NCBI RefSeq assembly: GCF_028682475.1
Contig: NZ_JANHLE010000005.1
Coordinates: forward strand, 124,001-188,000
Length of the DNA stretch: 64,000 nt
From: Pseudomonas putida
Lineage (GTDB): Bacteria > Pseudomonadota > Gammaproteobacteria > Pseudomonadales > Pseudomonadaceae
Direction of reading: 5' to 3'
Shown here: piece by piece, positions 1-8,034 of the stretch
Numbering within the stretch: position 1 is the stretch's first letter
Layout of the letters: every line of letters begins with the position of its first letter
Translations under genes and position numbers: made by a program
The notes under the pieces: model-generated
Databases searched by the model: none
The model's input: only the letters and a program-made list of their open reading frames with translations
What the model was told of the DNA's origin: nothing

Positions 1-660
1 GTGAAAATCCTCAAGGCGCTGAAACCCATCGGTGGCCAGGACGTGCAGGACAAGACCGTGCGCGGTCAGTACAGCGCCGGCAAGATCGGCGGCCAGGAGG
101 TTCAGGCCTACTACTTCGAGAAAGATGTCGACAACGACAGCGATACCGAGACCTTCGTCGCCGTTGAAGCACATATCGACAACTGGCGCTGGGCCGGCGT
201 GCCCTTCTATCTGCGCACCGGCAAACGCCTGGCCAAACGTTCGTCGCAAATCGTCATTCAGTTCAAGCCGGTACCCCATCGCCTGTTCGACGGCGATCAG
301 GCCAACCAGCTACTGATCCAGCTGCAGCCAGACGAACGCATCAGCCTGCAGATGATGACCAAGACGCCCGGCAAGGGCATGCGCCTGGAGCCCGTCGAGC
401 TGAACCTGAACCTGGCTCAGGTCTTCGGCCAGACCCGGCGCTGGGACGCCTATGAACGCCTGTTGCTGGATGTACTGGAAGGCGACTCGACGCTGTTCAT
501 GCGCCGCGACGAGGTCGAGGCGGCCTGGGCCTGGATCGATCCGATCGTCAACGGCTGGCAGGAACACTTCCAGGCGCCACGGCCCTATCCGGCCGGCTCC
601 AACGGCCCGGATCAAGCCCATAGCCTGCTGGCTCGCCGGGGTAGCGCCTGGCACGACTGA
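1..660 (+). CDS. zwf: Glucose-6-phosphate 1-dehydrogenase, C-terminal part (cut by window edge)
   Basis: This is the last 219 residues of a glucose-6-phosphate dehydrogenase, which oxidises glucose 6-phosphate to 6-phosphogluconolactone with NAD(P)+ and feeds the Entner-Doudoroff and pentose phosphate routes in the cytoplasm. Family signatures are visible: the stretch around FYLRTGKRLAKR (residues about 69-80), IQLQPDER, and the C-terminal RWDAYERLLLDVLEGD segment followed by WAWIDPI. About 270 N-terminal residues, including the NADP-binding Rossmann part, lie before the window. The gtg at position 1 is an internal codon, not a start. Pseudomonads often carry several zwf paralogues, and this fragment cannot tell which one it is. 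Confidence 0.93.
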   Translation: MKILKALKPIGGQDVQDKTVRGQYSAGKIGGQEVQAYYFEKDVDNDSDTETFVAVEAHIDNWRWAGVPFYLRTGKRLAKRSSQIVIQFKPVPHRLFDGDQANQLLIQLQPDERISLQMMTKTPGKGMRLEPVELNLNLAQVFGQTRRWDAYERLLLDVLEGDSTLFMRRDEVEAAWAWIDPIVNGWQEHFQAPRPYPAGSNGPDQAHSLLARRGSAWHD

Positions 661-696
661 AAGCCTTCCAGCTCCCCTTAATGTCCCGATAACCAG

Positions 697-731
697 AAGA
701 TGGGCTTGCAACATGAGTTGCAAACCATCTT
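697..731. other. Stem-loop between zwf and the 107-aa gene
   Basis: AAGATGG pairs with CCATCTT (697-703 and 725-731), and inside it TTGCAAC pairs with GTTGCAA around an ATGA loop. The hairpin ends directly before the GAGGAA ribosome binding site of the next gene. No T-tract follows, so it is not a standard terminator. It could limit translation of the downstream gene or stabilise the zwf 3' end. Confidence 0.5.
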
Positions 732-745
732 CGAGGAATCAAGAC

Positions 746-1069
746 ATGACCATCGCAACCAAGGACTGGACCATTCAAAACGACCTGATGCCGGGCATCG
801 GTGGAGGCAGCTTTCGCGTGCGCGGAACCGTCACCGTCGCCCACCCGGGCATCACCCCCGTATTGGTAAAGCCTGATCTTCAGGACAAATCCTTTGCGTT
901 GAACCTGAAGCTGGAGCTGGTGCAGGCAGAAGGCATCTTCACCCAGGTGCAGACCGATAAAGAGGTCTGCTTCGAGATGTCTGGCGATCACAGCTACATC
1001 CCTTGCGTGAGGGTATTTCATGAGGGTGGGCTGCTGACCACCGTCGACGAAATCATCACCACGAACTGA
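746..1069 (+). CDS. Conserved hypothetical protein, 107 aa
   Basis: A small soluble acidic protein with no signal peptide, membrane segment or motif that I recognise. The ATG at 746 is chosen because a good ribosome binding site (GAGGAA, 732-738) sits eight bases upstream. The same frame is open much further upstream, but only as a shadow inside zwf. The sequence alternates short hydrophobic and polar stretches, as in a beta-rich domain, and has two cysteines (in EVCFEM and YIPCVRV). It follows zwf in the same direction after a stem-loop, so it may share the zwf transcript or have its own promoter. Function unknown. Confidence 0.7.
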   Translation: MTIATKDWTIQNDLMPGIGGGSFRVRGTVTVAHPGITPVLVKPDLQDKSFALNLKLELVQAEGIFTQVQTDKEVCFEMSGDHSYIPCVRVFHEGGLLTTVDEIITTN

Positions 1070-1079
1070 CGCGCTCGGC

Positions 1080-1108
1080 AGCAGGCCTGTGCTCAGGCAC
1101 GGCCTGCT
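1080..1108. terminator. Hairpin between two convergent genes
   Basis: AGCAGGCC (1080-1087) pairs with GGCCTGCT (1101-1108), with an inner GTGC/GCAC pairing. It lies between the convergent 107-aa gene and the GGDEF/EAL gene, and overlaps the latter's stop codon. There is no long T-run on either side, so termination efficiency is uncertain. Confidence 0.5.
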
Positions 1109-3965
1109 AGCTGATAAGACGAGTCATGCTACGCCCCAGCAGCGCACCGAATGCACTGGCATCCACCGGCTTGCTGATCAGGTAACCCTGCACTTCGTCA
1201 CACCCCTGCTCGCGCAGCAAGGCCAGCTGCTCAGGGGTTTCCACACCTTCGGCAACCACTTTCAGATCCAGGCTCTTGGCCATGACAATGATTGCCCGGG
1301 TGATGGCGGCGTCTTCACTGCCTTCGTGCAGGCCACGGATGAACGCCTGGTCGATTTTGACGTAGTCCACCGGGAAACGCTTGAGGTAGCTGAGCGATGA
1401 ATAGCCCGTGCCGAAATCGTCGATCGCCAGCTTGACCCCGAGCTCATGCAGCTGCTCAAAGGTGGTGATGATGTGCTCGACGCTGTCGAGTAACTGGCTC
1501 TCGGTCAGTTCCAGTTCCAGCAGGTGCGGTGCCAACCCACTGTCCTCCAGGACCTGGCGCACCAGGCTGACCAGCTTGCCCTGGCGCAGTTGATACACCG
1601 ACAGATTGACTGAAACCCGGATCGGCGCCAGCCCCTGCCGCTGCCATTCGCAAGCCTGCCAGCAAGCCTGACGCAGGACGAACTCACCAATGGGGGCGAT
1701 CAACCCGGTTTCCTCTGCCAGGCCGATGAACTCACTCGGCGGCACCATGCCCCATTGCGGGTGCTGCCAGCGCACCAGCGCCTCGGCCGCGAGCAGCTGG
1801 CCTTGGCGCAGGCACAGCTTGGGCTGGTAGTAGACCAGCAACTGCCGCTCCTCGATGGCCTTGCGCAGGTGGTTCTCCAGTTGCAGGCGCTCGAGTGTGC
1901 TGGCCCGCAGGTTCTCGGTGTAGAACTGAAAACTGTCACCACCCAGATGCTTGGCATGCTGCTTGGCCATATCGGCCTGACTGACCAGCGCGCCCAGGTC
2001 AAAGGTGGCATCGGACAACACGCTGATACCTACCGAAGCACTGATCACCACTTCATGGCCATCCAGACGCTGCGGCACACGCAGTTTGTCCAGCAGGCGG
2101 GTAGTCACCCGTACCAGGCTGGACAGGTTGTTGTAGCCATCGAACAGCACAGCAAACTCATCGCCGGACAAACGCGCCACGGTATCGGCCTCCGGCACGG
2201 CGTTGGCGATGCGCTGGGCCATCTTCTTCAGCAATTGGTCCGCCAGCTCATGCCCGAGGCTTTCATTGAGCAACTTGAAACGGTCCAGGTCGATGTGCAG
2301 CAACGCCAGGCTGCGTCCGTTAAGCCGGACCCGCTGCCCGGCATCGTGCAGGCGCAAGCGGAACAGGGCGCGGTTGGCCAAGCCGGTCAGCTCGTCGTAA
2401 TGCGCCAGGTAGCGCAGGCGCTCCTCCGATTCACGGCGTGCCGACAGGTCGGTGAAGAAGCCGACAATATTGCTGATCGTGCCCCGGGCATCGCGCACCC
2501 CGTTCAACTGCAGCCATTGCGGATACAAGTCACCATTCTTGCGTGCTTCAACCAATTCACCCTGCCAGCGCCCCTGCTGCTCCAGGGCCTGCTCGATCGC
2601 CAGGCTGTGGCGCCGCGCATCACGGCTACAGGGCAGTTCCAGCGCGTTACGCAAGAGCAGCTCTTCACGGGAATAACCGGTCACTTCGCAGAACGCCTGA
2701 TTGACCGCCAGCAGCACGAAATCCGGATCAAGAATGGCAATGCCTTCGCTGGCCGCCTCGAATACCGTGGCCGCCAGACGTTGCTGCTCTTCCTGACCCT
2801 TCTGCGCAGAAATATCGCGGCGCGTGCCCAGCATGCGCACGACCTGGCCGTTGGCGCCGTGCTCGACCGCCCGCCCGCGGTCTTCGATCCAGCACCAATG
2901 CCCCTGGCTGTGGCGCACCCGGTACTCGACCCGGTAATCCTCGCTCCGCCCCTTGAGGTGCTCGACCAGCGTGCGGCGCAATAACGGTAAATCGTCTGGG
3001 TGCAGGCGTGGCTTGAGGTCATTGCGGACGCTACGTACCTGGGCCTGGTCCAGACCGAACAATTCGCGCAGCTGGGTGTGGTGGATCTCATCGGTCTCCA
3101 GGTTCCAGTCCCACAGTCCCAATTCGCTGGCCTCCAGGGCCAGGGCCAGGCGCTGTTCGCTTGTGCTCAGGGCATGGTTGGCTTGAGTGACACGCGACTC
3201 CAGGCCGACCTGAGCCTCACGCAATTGCTCCTCGATCAGGCGCCGTTGTTCAACTTCGCCGGCCAGCGCCTGATTGAGCCGCTCGCTACGCCGTTGAGCC
3301 ATCTGCAGGTGTTCGATCAGTGCCTGGTTCTGAAAACGCTTCAGCAGCCCGACTTCGATCAGCCGATTGACCTGCCAGGCCACCACCAGCAACGCCCCCA
3401 GCAGAATCAGACCCAGCAGGCCCCAGCCTCGATGTTGCTCGTCGTCCCCCCAGAACAGGAAAGCGATGGGCGGCAGCAGGCAAGGCAAGGTAAAACTGAG
3501 GAACGCCGGCAGGCTGACGGCATAGGCAATACTGGCCGACAACGTCGCCGCTCCGAGCAAACCGAACACCCAAGCCTGCTGCACGAAGTTATCCACAGGG
3601 ACCAGGGCAATCGCGGCACTGGCCAGGGTCAGGCCACTGAACGCCGAACCAAACAGAAACATGCGCCGCCAGGTCGGCTGAGCCTGGCGTTCGGGCATGG
3701 CCGAATCAAACGCGGCCACCTGGATAACCCGCAGGGCCACCAGCGCCATCAACCAGACCACCCAGACGCTGACCTGCAGGTAGCGCGCCGGGCTCCAGAG
3801 CAACCAGGCACAGACCAGACCATTGAGCAGCATGAACAGGGTGGGCAGCAACGAGCCTTGATAGAGCAGGCGGGTGCGCTCTACGGCCAGTTGTGTCGCG
3901 AATTGTTTACGAATACTCCCGCGGGAACCCAGAGGCACGCTGACGGAGCCGGAACCAGATGTCAT
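1107..3965 (-). CDS. Membrane PAS-PAS-GGDEF-EAL cyclic-di-GMP protein
   Basis: A 952-residue cyclic-di-GMP signalling protein. From the chosen start, about six hydrophobic segments span residues 37-200. A charged coiled-coil linker follows (about 210-270), then two PAS domains (about 275-390 and 400-510), a GGDEF domain (about 520-690) and a C-terminal EAL domain (about 700-950). The cyclase signature reads SGDEF (600-604), a variant that can be active in this family. The EAL domain keeps EALVRW, the ELTES glutamate, the DDFGTGYSS loop and AEGVET, so phosphodiesterase activity is likely. The signal sensed is unknown. The start at 3965 (MTSGSG...) gives a sensible N-terminus; starts at 4010 and 4112 are possible but extend into sequence without a clear ribosome binding site. 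It is divergent from uvrD. Confidence 0.9.
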   Translation of the reverse strand: MTSGSGSVSVPLGSRGSIRKQFATQLAVERTRLLYQGSLLPTLFMLLNGLVCAWLLWSPARYLQVSVWVVWLMALVALRVIQVAAFDSAMPERQAQPTWRRMFLFGSAFSGLTLASAAIALVPVDNFVQQAWVFGLLGAATLSASIAYAVSLPAFLSFTLPCLLPPIAFLFWGDDEQHRGWGLLGLILLGALLVVAWQVNRLIEVGLLKRFQNQALIEHLQMAQRRSERLNQALAGEVEQRRLIEEQLREAQVGLESRVTQANHALSTSEQRLALALEASELGLWDWNLETDEIHHTQLRELFGLDQAQVRSVRNDLKPRLHPDDLPLLRRTLVEHLKGRSEDYRVEYRVRHSQGHWCWIEDRGRAVEHGANGQVVRMLGTRRDISAQKGQEEQQRLAATVFEAASEGIAILDPDFVLLAVNQAFCEVTGYSREELLLRNALELPCSRDARRHSLAIEQALEQQGRWQGELVEARKNGDLYPQWLQLNGVRDARGTISNIVGFFTDLSARRESEERLRYLAHYDELTGLANRALFRLRLHDAGQRVRLNGRSLALLHIDLDRFKLLNESLGHELADQLLKKMAQRIANAVPEADTVARLSGDEFAVLFDGYNNLSSLVRVTTRLLDKLRVPQRLDGHEVVISASVGISVLSDATFDLGALVSQADMAKQHAKHLGGDSFQFYTENLRASTLERLQLENHLRKAIEERQLLVYYQPKLCLRQGQLLAAEALVRWQHPQWGMVPPSEFIGLAEETGLIAPIGEFVLRQACWQACEWQRQGLAPIRVSVNLSVYQLRQGKLVSLVRQVLEDSGLAPHLLELELTESQLLDSVEHIITTFEQLHELGVKLAIDDFGTGYSSLSYLKRFPVDYVKIDQAFIRGLHEGSEDAAITRAIIVMAKSLDLKVVAEGVETPEQLALLREQGCDEVQGYLISKPVDASAFGALLGRSMTRLIS

Positions 3966-4145
3966 AGGCAGTGTTCTTGTAATGGTTAGCCCTAAACGTG
4001 CACGGAGCATACACAAGCAAACGCCTGCACCAAACTGCTCTGGATCATTATTCTGCTCTGCGGTTTTCCGACGAAAAGCGCTCAAGTGCGCAGGCCTTGG
4101 GCTGCAGCGCAATGACCGGCCCGTCGGGAGGACGAAGTTTTTCTA

Positions 4146-4161
4146 CTGTATATTTGCCCAA
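4146..4161 (+). promoter_or_regulatory. Possible LexA (SOS) box upstream of uvrD
   Basis: CTGTATATTTGCCCAA matches the CTG-N10-CAG LexA consensus except for the last base, and is close to the E. coli uvrD box as I remember it. It starts 44 bases before the uvrD ATG. SOS control of uvrD is known in enterics; here it is an inference from one degenerate site. Confidence 0.45.
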
Positions 4162-4189
4162 GGGTTGCTTGCGCCCCTAAAATGCCCGG

Positions 4190-6373
4190 ATGCGCGATGA
4201 TCTCTCTCTCCTGTTGAACTCCCTCAACGACGCCCAACGCCAGGCCGTAGCGGCCCCCGTCGGTCGTCAGTTGGTCCTGGCCGGTGCCGGCTCCGGCAAG
4301 ACCCGTGTGCTGGTGCACCGCATCGCCTGGTTGATCCAGGTCGAGCAGGCCTCGCCGCACTCGATCCTGTCGGTGACCTTCACCAACAAGGCCGCTGCCG
4401 AGATGCGCCAGCGTATCGAACAGTTGATGGGCATCAACCCGGCCGGTATGTGGGTCGGCACCTTCCACGGCCTGGCCCATCGCCTGTTGCGGGCGCACTG
4501 GCAGGAAGCCGGGCTGAACCAGAACTTCCAGATCCTCGACAGCGATGACCAGCAACGCCTGGTCAAGCGGGTGATCCGCGAGCTGGGCCTTGATGAGCAG
4601 CGCTGGCCGGCGCGCCAGGCCCAATGGTTCATCAACGGGCAGAAAGACGAGGGCTTGCGCCCGCAACACATCCAGGCCAGCGGCGACCTGTACCTGGGCA
4701 CCATGCGCAGCATCTATGAGGCCTACGAGGCGGCTTGCCAGCGCGCCGGAGTGATCGACTTCTCCGAACTGCTGCTGCGCGCCCTGGACCTGTGGCGTGA
4801 CCACCCGGGCCTGCTCGAACACTACCAGCGGCGCTTCCGCCATGTGCTGGTGGACGAATTCCAGGATACCAACGCCGTGCAGTACGCCTGGTTGCGCCTG
4901 CTGTGCAAAGGTGGCGACAGCCTGATGGTGGTCGGCGACGACGACCAGTCGATTTACGGCTGGCGTGGCGCCAAGATCGAGAACATCCACCAGTACAGCG
5001 CCGACTTCCCCGACGCCGAGATGATCCGGCTGGAGCAAAACTACCGCTCCACGGCCGGCATCCTCAAGGCCGCCAACGCCCTGATCGCCAACAACAGCGA
5101 TCGCCTGGGCAAGGAGTTGTGGACCGACGGCGGCGATGGCGAGCCTTTGAGCCTGTACGCAGCCTTCAACGAACACGATGAAGCGCGCTATGTGGTCGAA
5201 ACCATCGAGAGCGTGCTCAAGACTGGCCTGGCACGTAGCGACATCGCCATCCTGTATCGCTCCAACGCCCAGTCGCGGGTGCTTGAAGAAGCTTTGTTGC
5301 GTGAACGCATCCCCTACCGCATCTACGGTGGCCAGCGCTTCTTCGAACGCGCCGAGATCAAGAACGCCATGGCTTACCTGCGCCTGCTCGAAGGTCGCGG
5401 TAACGACGCGGCCCTGGAGCGGGTCATCAACGTTCCGCCACGCGGCATCGGCGAGAAGACCGTCGAAGCGATTCGCGACCACGCGCGGCACAGCGAAGTG
5501 TCGATGTGGGAAGCGATGAGCCTGCTGATCGCCAACAAAGCGCTCAAAGGCCGCGCCGCCAGCGCTCTGGCAGCGTTCATCGAGCTGATCGAGAACCTTG
5601 CCGCCAAGGTTATGGAGATGCCGCTGCACCTGATGACCCAGACGGTCATCGAGCAGTCCGGGCTGATCATCTATCACCAGGAAGAAAAAGGTGAAAAGGG
5701 TCAGGCACGGGTAGAAAACCTTGAGGAACTGGTCAGCGCCGCGCGCAACTTCGAAACCAGCGAAGAAGACGCCGAACTCTCACCGCTGGCCGCGTTCCTC
5801 GGCCATGCGTCGCTGGAGGCCGGCGATGCCCAGGCCGATGAACACGAAGACAGCATCCAGCTGATGACCCTGCACAGTGCCAAAGGCCTGGAATTCCCGC
5901 ATGTGTTCCTGGTCGGCATGGAAGAAGGCCTGTTCCCGCACAAGATGAGCCTGGAAGAGCCAGGCCGTCTGGCGGAAGAACGTCGCCTGGCCTACGTCGG
6001 TATTACCCGGGCGATGCAGCAGCTGGTGATGACCTACGCCGAAACCCGACGCCTTTATGGCAGTGAAACCTACAACAAGGTTTCCCGTTTCGTACGTGAG
6101 ATTCCGGCAGGACTGATCCAGGAAGTACGTCTGTCGAACAGCGTCAGCCGCCCTTTCGGCTCAGGTCAAAAGCAGAACACCAGCAGCCTGTTCGCCAACG
6201 CGAACATTCCGCAAACCGCCTTCAACCTTGGCCAGCGTGTGCAGCACGCGGTGTTCGGCGAAGGTGTGATCCTCAACTTCGAAGGCTCCGGCGCCCAGGC
6301 CCGCGTGCAGGTCAACTTCGCCGAAGGCAGCAAATGGCTGATGCTCGGCTACGCCAAGCTCGAAGCGCTGTAG
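4190..6373 (+). CDS. uvrD: DNA helicase II, UvrD
   Basis: A 727-aa superfamily 1A 3'-5' helicase, acting in nucleotide excision repair and methyl-directed mismatch repair by displacing the incised strand. All helicase motifs are visible: Walker A GAGSGKT (about 32-38), the QRI/EMR motif Ia, Walker B DEFQDTN, motif III GDDDQSIYGWRGA, motif IV QNYRST, motif V LHSAKGLEF and motif VI VGITRAM. The C-terminal tail ends in the small domain typical of UvrD. The length matches the family, and the start ATG gives the standard N-terminus ending just before the NDAQRQAV Q-motif. It is divergent from the GGDEF/EAL gene, with a LexA-like sequence in the shared intergenic region. Confidence 0.97.
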   Translation: MRDDLSLLLNSLNDAQRQAVAAPVGRQLVLAGAGSGKTRVLVHRIAWLIQVEQASPHSILSVTFTNKAAAEMRQRIEQLMGINPAGMWVGTFHGLAHRLLRAHWQEAGLNQNFQILDSDDQQRLVKRVIRELGLDEQRWPARQAQWFINGQKDEGLRPQHIQASGDLYLGTMRSIYEAYEAACQRAGVIDFSELLLRALDLWRDHPGLLEHYQRRFRHVLVDEFQDTNAVQYAWLRLLCKGGDSLMVVGDDDQSIYGWRGAKIENIHQYSADFPDAEMIRLEQNYRSTAGILKAANALIANNSDRLGKELWTDGGDGEPLSLYAAFNEHDEARYVVETIESVLKTGLARSDIAILYRSNAQSRVLEEALLRERIPYRIYGGQRFFERAEIKNAMAYLRLLEGRGNDAALERVINVPPRGIGEKTVEAIRDHARHSEVSMWEAMSLLIANKALKGRAASALAAFIELIENLAAKVMEMPLHLMTQTVIEQSGLIIYHQEEKGEKGQARVENLEELVSAARNFETSEEDAELSPLAAFLGHASLEAGDAQADEHEDSIQLMTLHSAKGLEFPHVFLVGMEEGLFPHKMSLEEPGRLAEERRLAYVGITRAMQQLVMTYAETRRLYGSETYNKVSRFVREIPAGLIQEVRLSNSVSRPFGSGQKQNTSSLFANANIPQTAFNLGQRVQHAVFGEGVILNFEGSGAQARVQVNFAEGSKWLMLGYAKLEAL

Positions 6374-6513
6374 GCAGGGATGATGGGCCTGCTCCCACAG
6401 AGCAGTTACCCTGACCTGCAGGCAAAAGATGGAAACATCTTGGCGCTGGTCATGTGTCCTACAACCTGTGCACCATGACGCGCGTGCAATCCACAAAACG
6501 GGAATACCCTTCT

Positions 6514-7368
6514 ATGCAACGTTTTCTTAGCATCGCCCTGGCGTTGTGCATCGGCCTGACGATGAGCCTCGACGCCAACGCCAAACGCATGGGCGGCGGC
6601 AAAAGCTCAGGCGCCGCGCCAATGCACCAGACCCGCCAGGCAACCCCGACCACCCCGGGTGCCTCGCCAACCGCGCCAGGTCGCGCACCTGCAGCCGCCA
6701 GCGGCGCATCGAAATGGCTCGGCCCGCTGGCCGGTATCGCCGCCGGTGGCCTGCTGGCCTCGATGTTCATGGGCGATGGCTTCGATGGCATGCAGATCTT
6801 CGACATCCTGATCATGGCGCTGATCGCCTTCCTGGTGTTCCGCTTCATCGCCGCCCGTCGCCGCAAGCAGCAGCCACAAATGGCCGCCGCCGGTCACGCG
6901 CCATTCCAGCGTGAAGCTCACCAGCCGACTGCCCAGCCGTCGATCTTCGGTGGTTCCGCCGCGCCAGCCGCTGCCGCCCGTCCGGTCATCAACGCGCCGG
7001 CCTGGTTCAACGAGCAGAGCTTCCTGGCCGCTGCCCGTAACCACTTCCAGACGCTGCAGCAGCACTGGGACGCCAACGAGATGGACAAGATCGCCGAGTT
7101 CGTTACCCCGCAAATGCTGCAGTTCCTCAAGCAGGAGCGTGCCGAGCTGGGTGATGGCTTCCAGTCCACCTACATCGACAACCTGGATGTGCAACTTGAA
7201 GGTGTCGATGATCGCGCCGACAAGACCATCGCCACCCTGACGTTCAGCGGTGTGTCGAAAACCTCGCGCTTCGACCAGGGTGAAGTGTTCAGCGAAAGCT
7301 GGAACATGGAACGCGCCCAGGGCGAAAACCAGCCTTGGCTGGTCGCCGGGATCCGCCAGAACGGCTGA
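6514..7368 (+). CDS. Tim44-domain membrane protein
   Basis: 284 aa. An N-terminal signal peptide (about residues 1-23, ending DANA) is followed by a glycine-, proline- and alanine-rich linker, two hydrophobic segments (about 70-85 and 95-112) and an Arg/Lys-rich stop (RRRKQQ). The C-terminal domain (about 165-284) looks like the Tim44/TIM44-like fold, with the pattern FLAAARNHFQTLQQHWDAN followed by a beta-rich half. Bacterial members are usually annotated only as import-component-like, and their role is unknown. The ATG at 6514 is preferred over an upstream in-frame ATG at 6454 because it starts exactly at the signal peptide. A strong terminator follows. Confidence 0.85.
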   Translation: MQRFLSIALALCIGLTMSLDANAKRMGGGKSSGAAPMHQTRQATPTTPGASPTAPGRAPAAASGASKWLGPLAGIAAGGLLASMFMGDGFDGMQIFDILIMALIAFLVFRFIAARRRKQQPQMAAAGHAPFQREAHQPTAQPSIFGGSAAPAAAARPVINAPAWFNEQSFLAAARNHFQTLQQHWDANEMDKIAEFVTPQMLQFLKQERAELGDGFQSTYIDNLDVQLEGVDDRADKTIATLTFSGVSKTSRFDQGEVFSESWNMERAQGENQPWLVAGIRQNG

Positions 7369-7384
7369 TCTTGAGGCATTGCAC

Positions 7385-7420
7385 AAAAAAACCCCGGGCT
7401 TGTCCCGGGGTTTTGCTTTT
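7385..7420 (+). terminator. Rho-independent terminator after the Tim44-like gene
   Basis: AACCCCGGG and CCCGGGGTT form a GC-rich stem around a short CTTGT loop, followed by TTTTGCTTTT. An A-run precedes the stem, so it could also work in reverse. Confidence 0.92.
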
Positions 7421-7480
7421 AGCGCAGCGGGCTACTAGGGTATAACGCGCAGCGTGTCGTAAAGGTTAGAGGATAGAACC

Positions 7481-7888
7481 GTGGAAGAAGTCATCGAACA
7501 GCTCCGAGAAGCCAATGAACCGGTACCGGTGCCGCTGGAGTTGCCGGATGAAGACCAACTGGTCGAAATCGAAGAAGAGTTGTTCATCAACATTCCATTC
7601 GTCTTCAAGGAATTCCTGTTGACGGTCAGCGACGTGGTCTATGGCAGCCTGGAGCCCGTCACTGTCACCGATCCGCAGTCGCACACCTACCTGCCGGAAG
7701 TGGCGGCCAACGCCTGGGACGCAGGTGTGCCGCGCGACCTGATCCCGATCTGCCAGGATGGCGACGATTACTACTGCGTCGAAGAAGACGGCACGGTCGT
7801 GCTGTGGTCCGGCGAAGAAGAGCTCGTCACCGAAGAAAGCTGGGAGTCGGTCTGGCACTGGGCACGGGATGTCTGGCTGGAAAGCTGA
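7481..7888 (+). CDS. SMI1/KNR4 family protein
   Basis: 135 aa, very acidic. The pattern of an early IEEELFINIPFVFKEFLLTVSD helix pair, the central YLPEVAANAWD and PICQDGDDYYCVEEDGTVVLW strands, and the final WESVWHWARD fits the SMI1/KNR4 (SUKH) superfamily. Many SUKH proteins are immunity proteins of contact-dependent toxins, but single housekeeping-like copies also exist. No toxin gene lies beside it, so an immunity role is not supported here. Translation starts at GTG 7481 with AGAGGA at about 7468-7473 as ribosome binding site. It is flanked by terminator-like elements on both sides and is probably monocistronic. Confidence 0.8.
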   Translation: MEEVIEQLREANEPVPVPLELPDEDQLVEIEEELFINIPFVFKEFLLTVSDVVYGSLEPVTVTDPQSHTYLPEVAANAWDAGVPRDLIPICQDGDDYYCVEEDGTVVLWSGEEELVTEESWESVWHWARDVWLES

Positions 7889-7907
7889 ATGAGAAATATC
7901 CTCACAA

Positions 7908-7930
7908 ATTAATGGCCATTAGCCATTAAT
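7908..7930. repeat. Perfect AT-rich inverted repeat
   Basis: ATTAATGGC (7908-7916) and GCCATTAAT (7922-7930) are perfect inverted arms around CATTA. It lies 20 bases after the SMI1 gene. Low GC makes it a poor terminator, so it could be a protein-binding site or part of a compound 3' structure with the next hairpin. Confidence 0.6.
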
Positions 7931-7938
7931 GTTCGTAG

Positions 7939-7968
7939 AATCGCCATGCCTTTCTGTGCGTGGCGATT
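7939..7968. terminator. Stem-loop between SMI1 gene and antiporter gene
   Basis: AATCGCCA (7939-7946) pairs with TGGCGATT (7961-7968) across a 14-base loop. It lies between two convergent genes. There is no long T-run, so it is a weak bidirectional terminator at best. Confidence 0.4.
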
Positions 7969-8034
7969 TGCTACCGCTCCATCCCCTCGGACATTCGAAT
8001 CGTCCGTGCAGGAAGCGTCTTTGTTCCCTCCGCC

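Noticed and set aside
7481..7888. SMI1/KNR4 gene as part of a toxin-immunity locus
   Set aside because: No toxin, Rhs or secretion gene lies nearby, and the neighbours are housekeeping-type genes.
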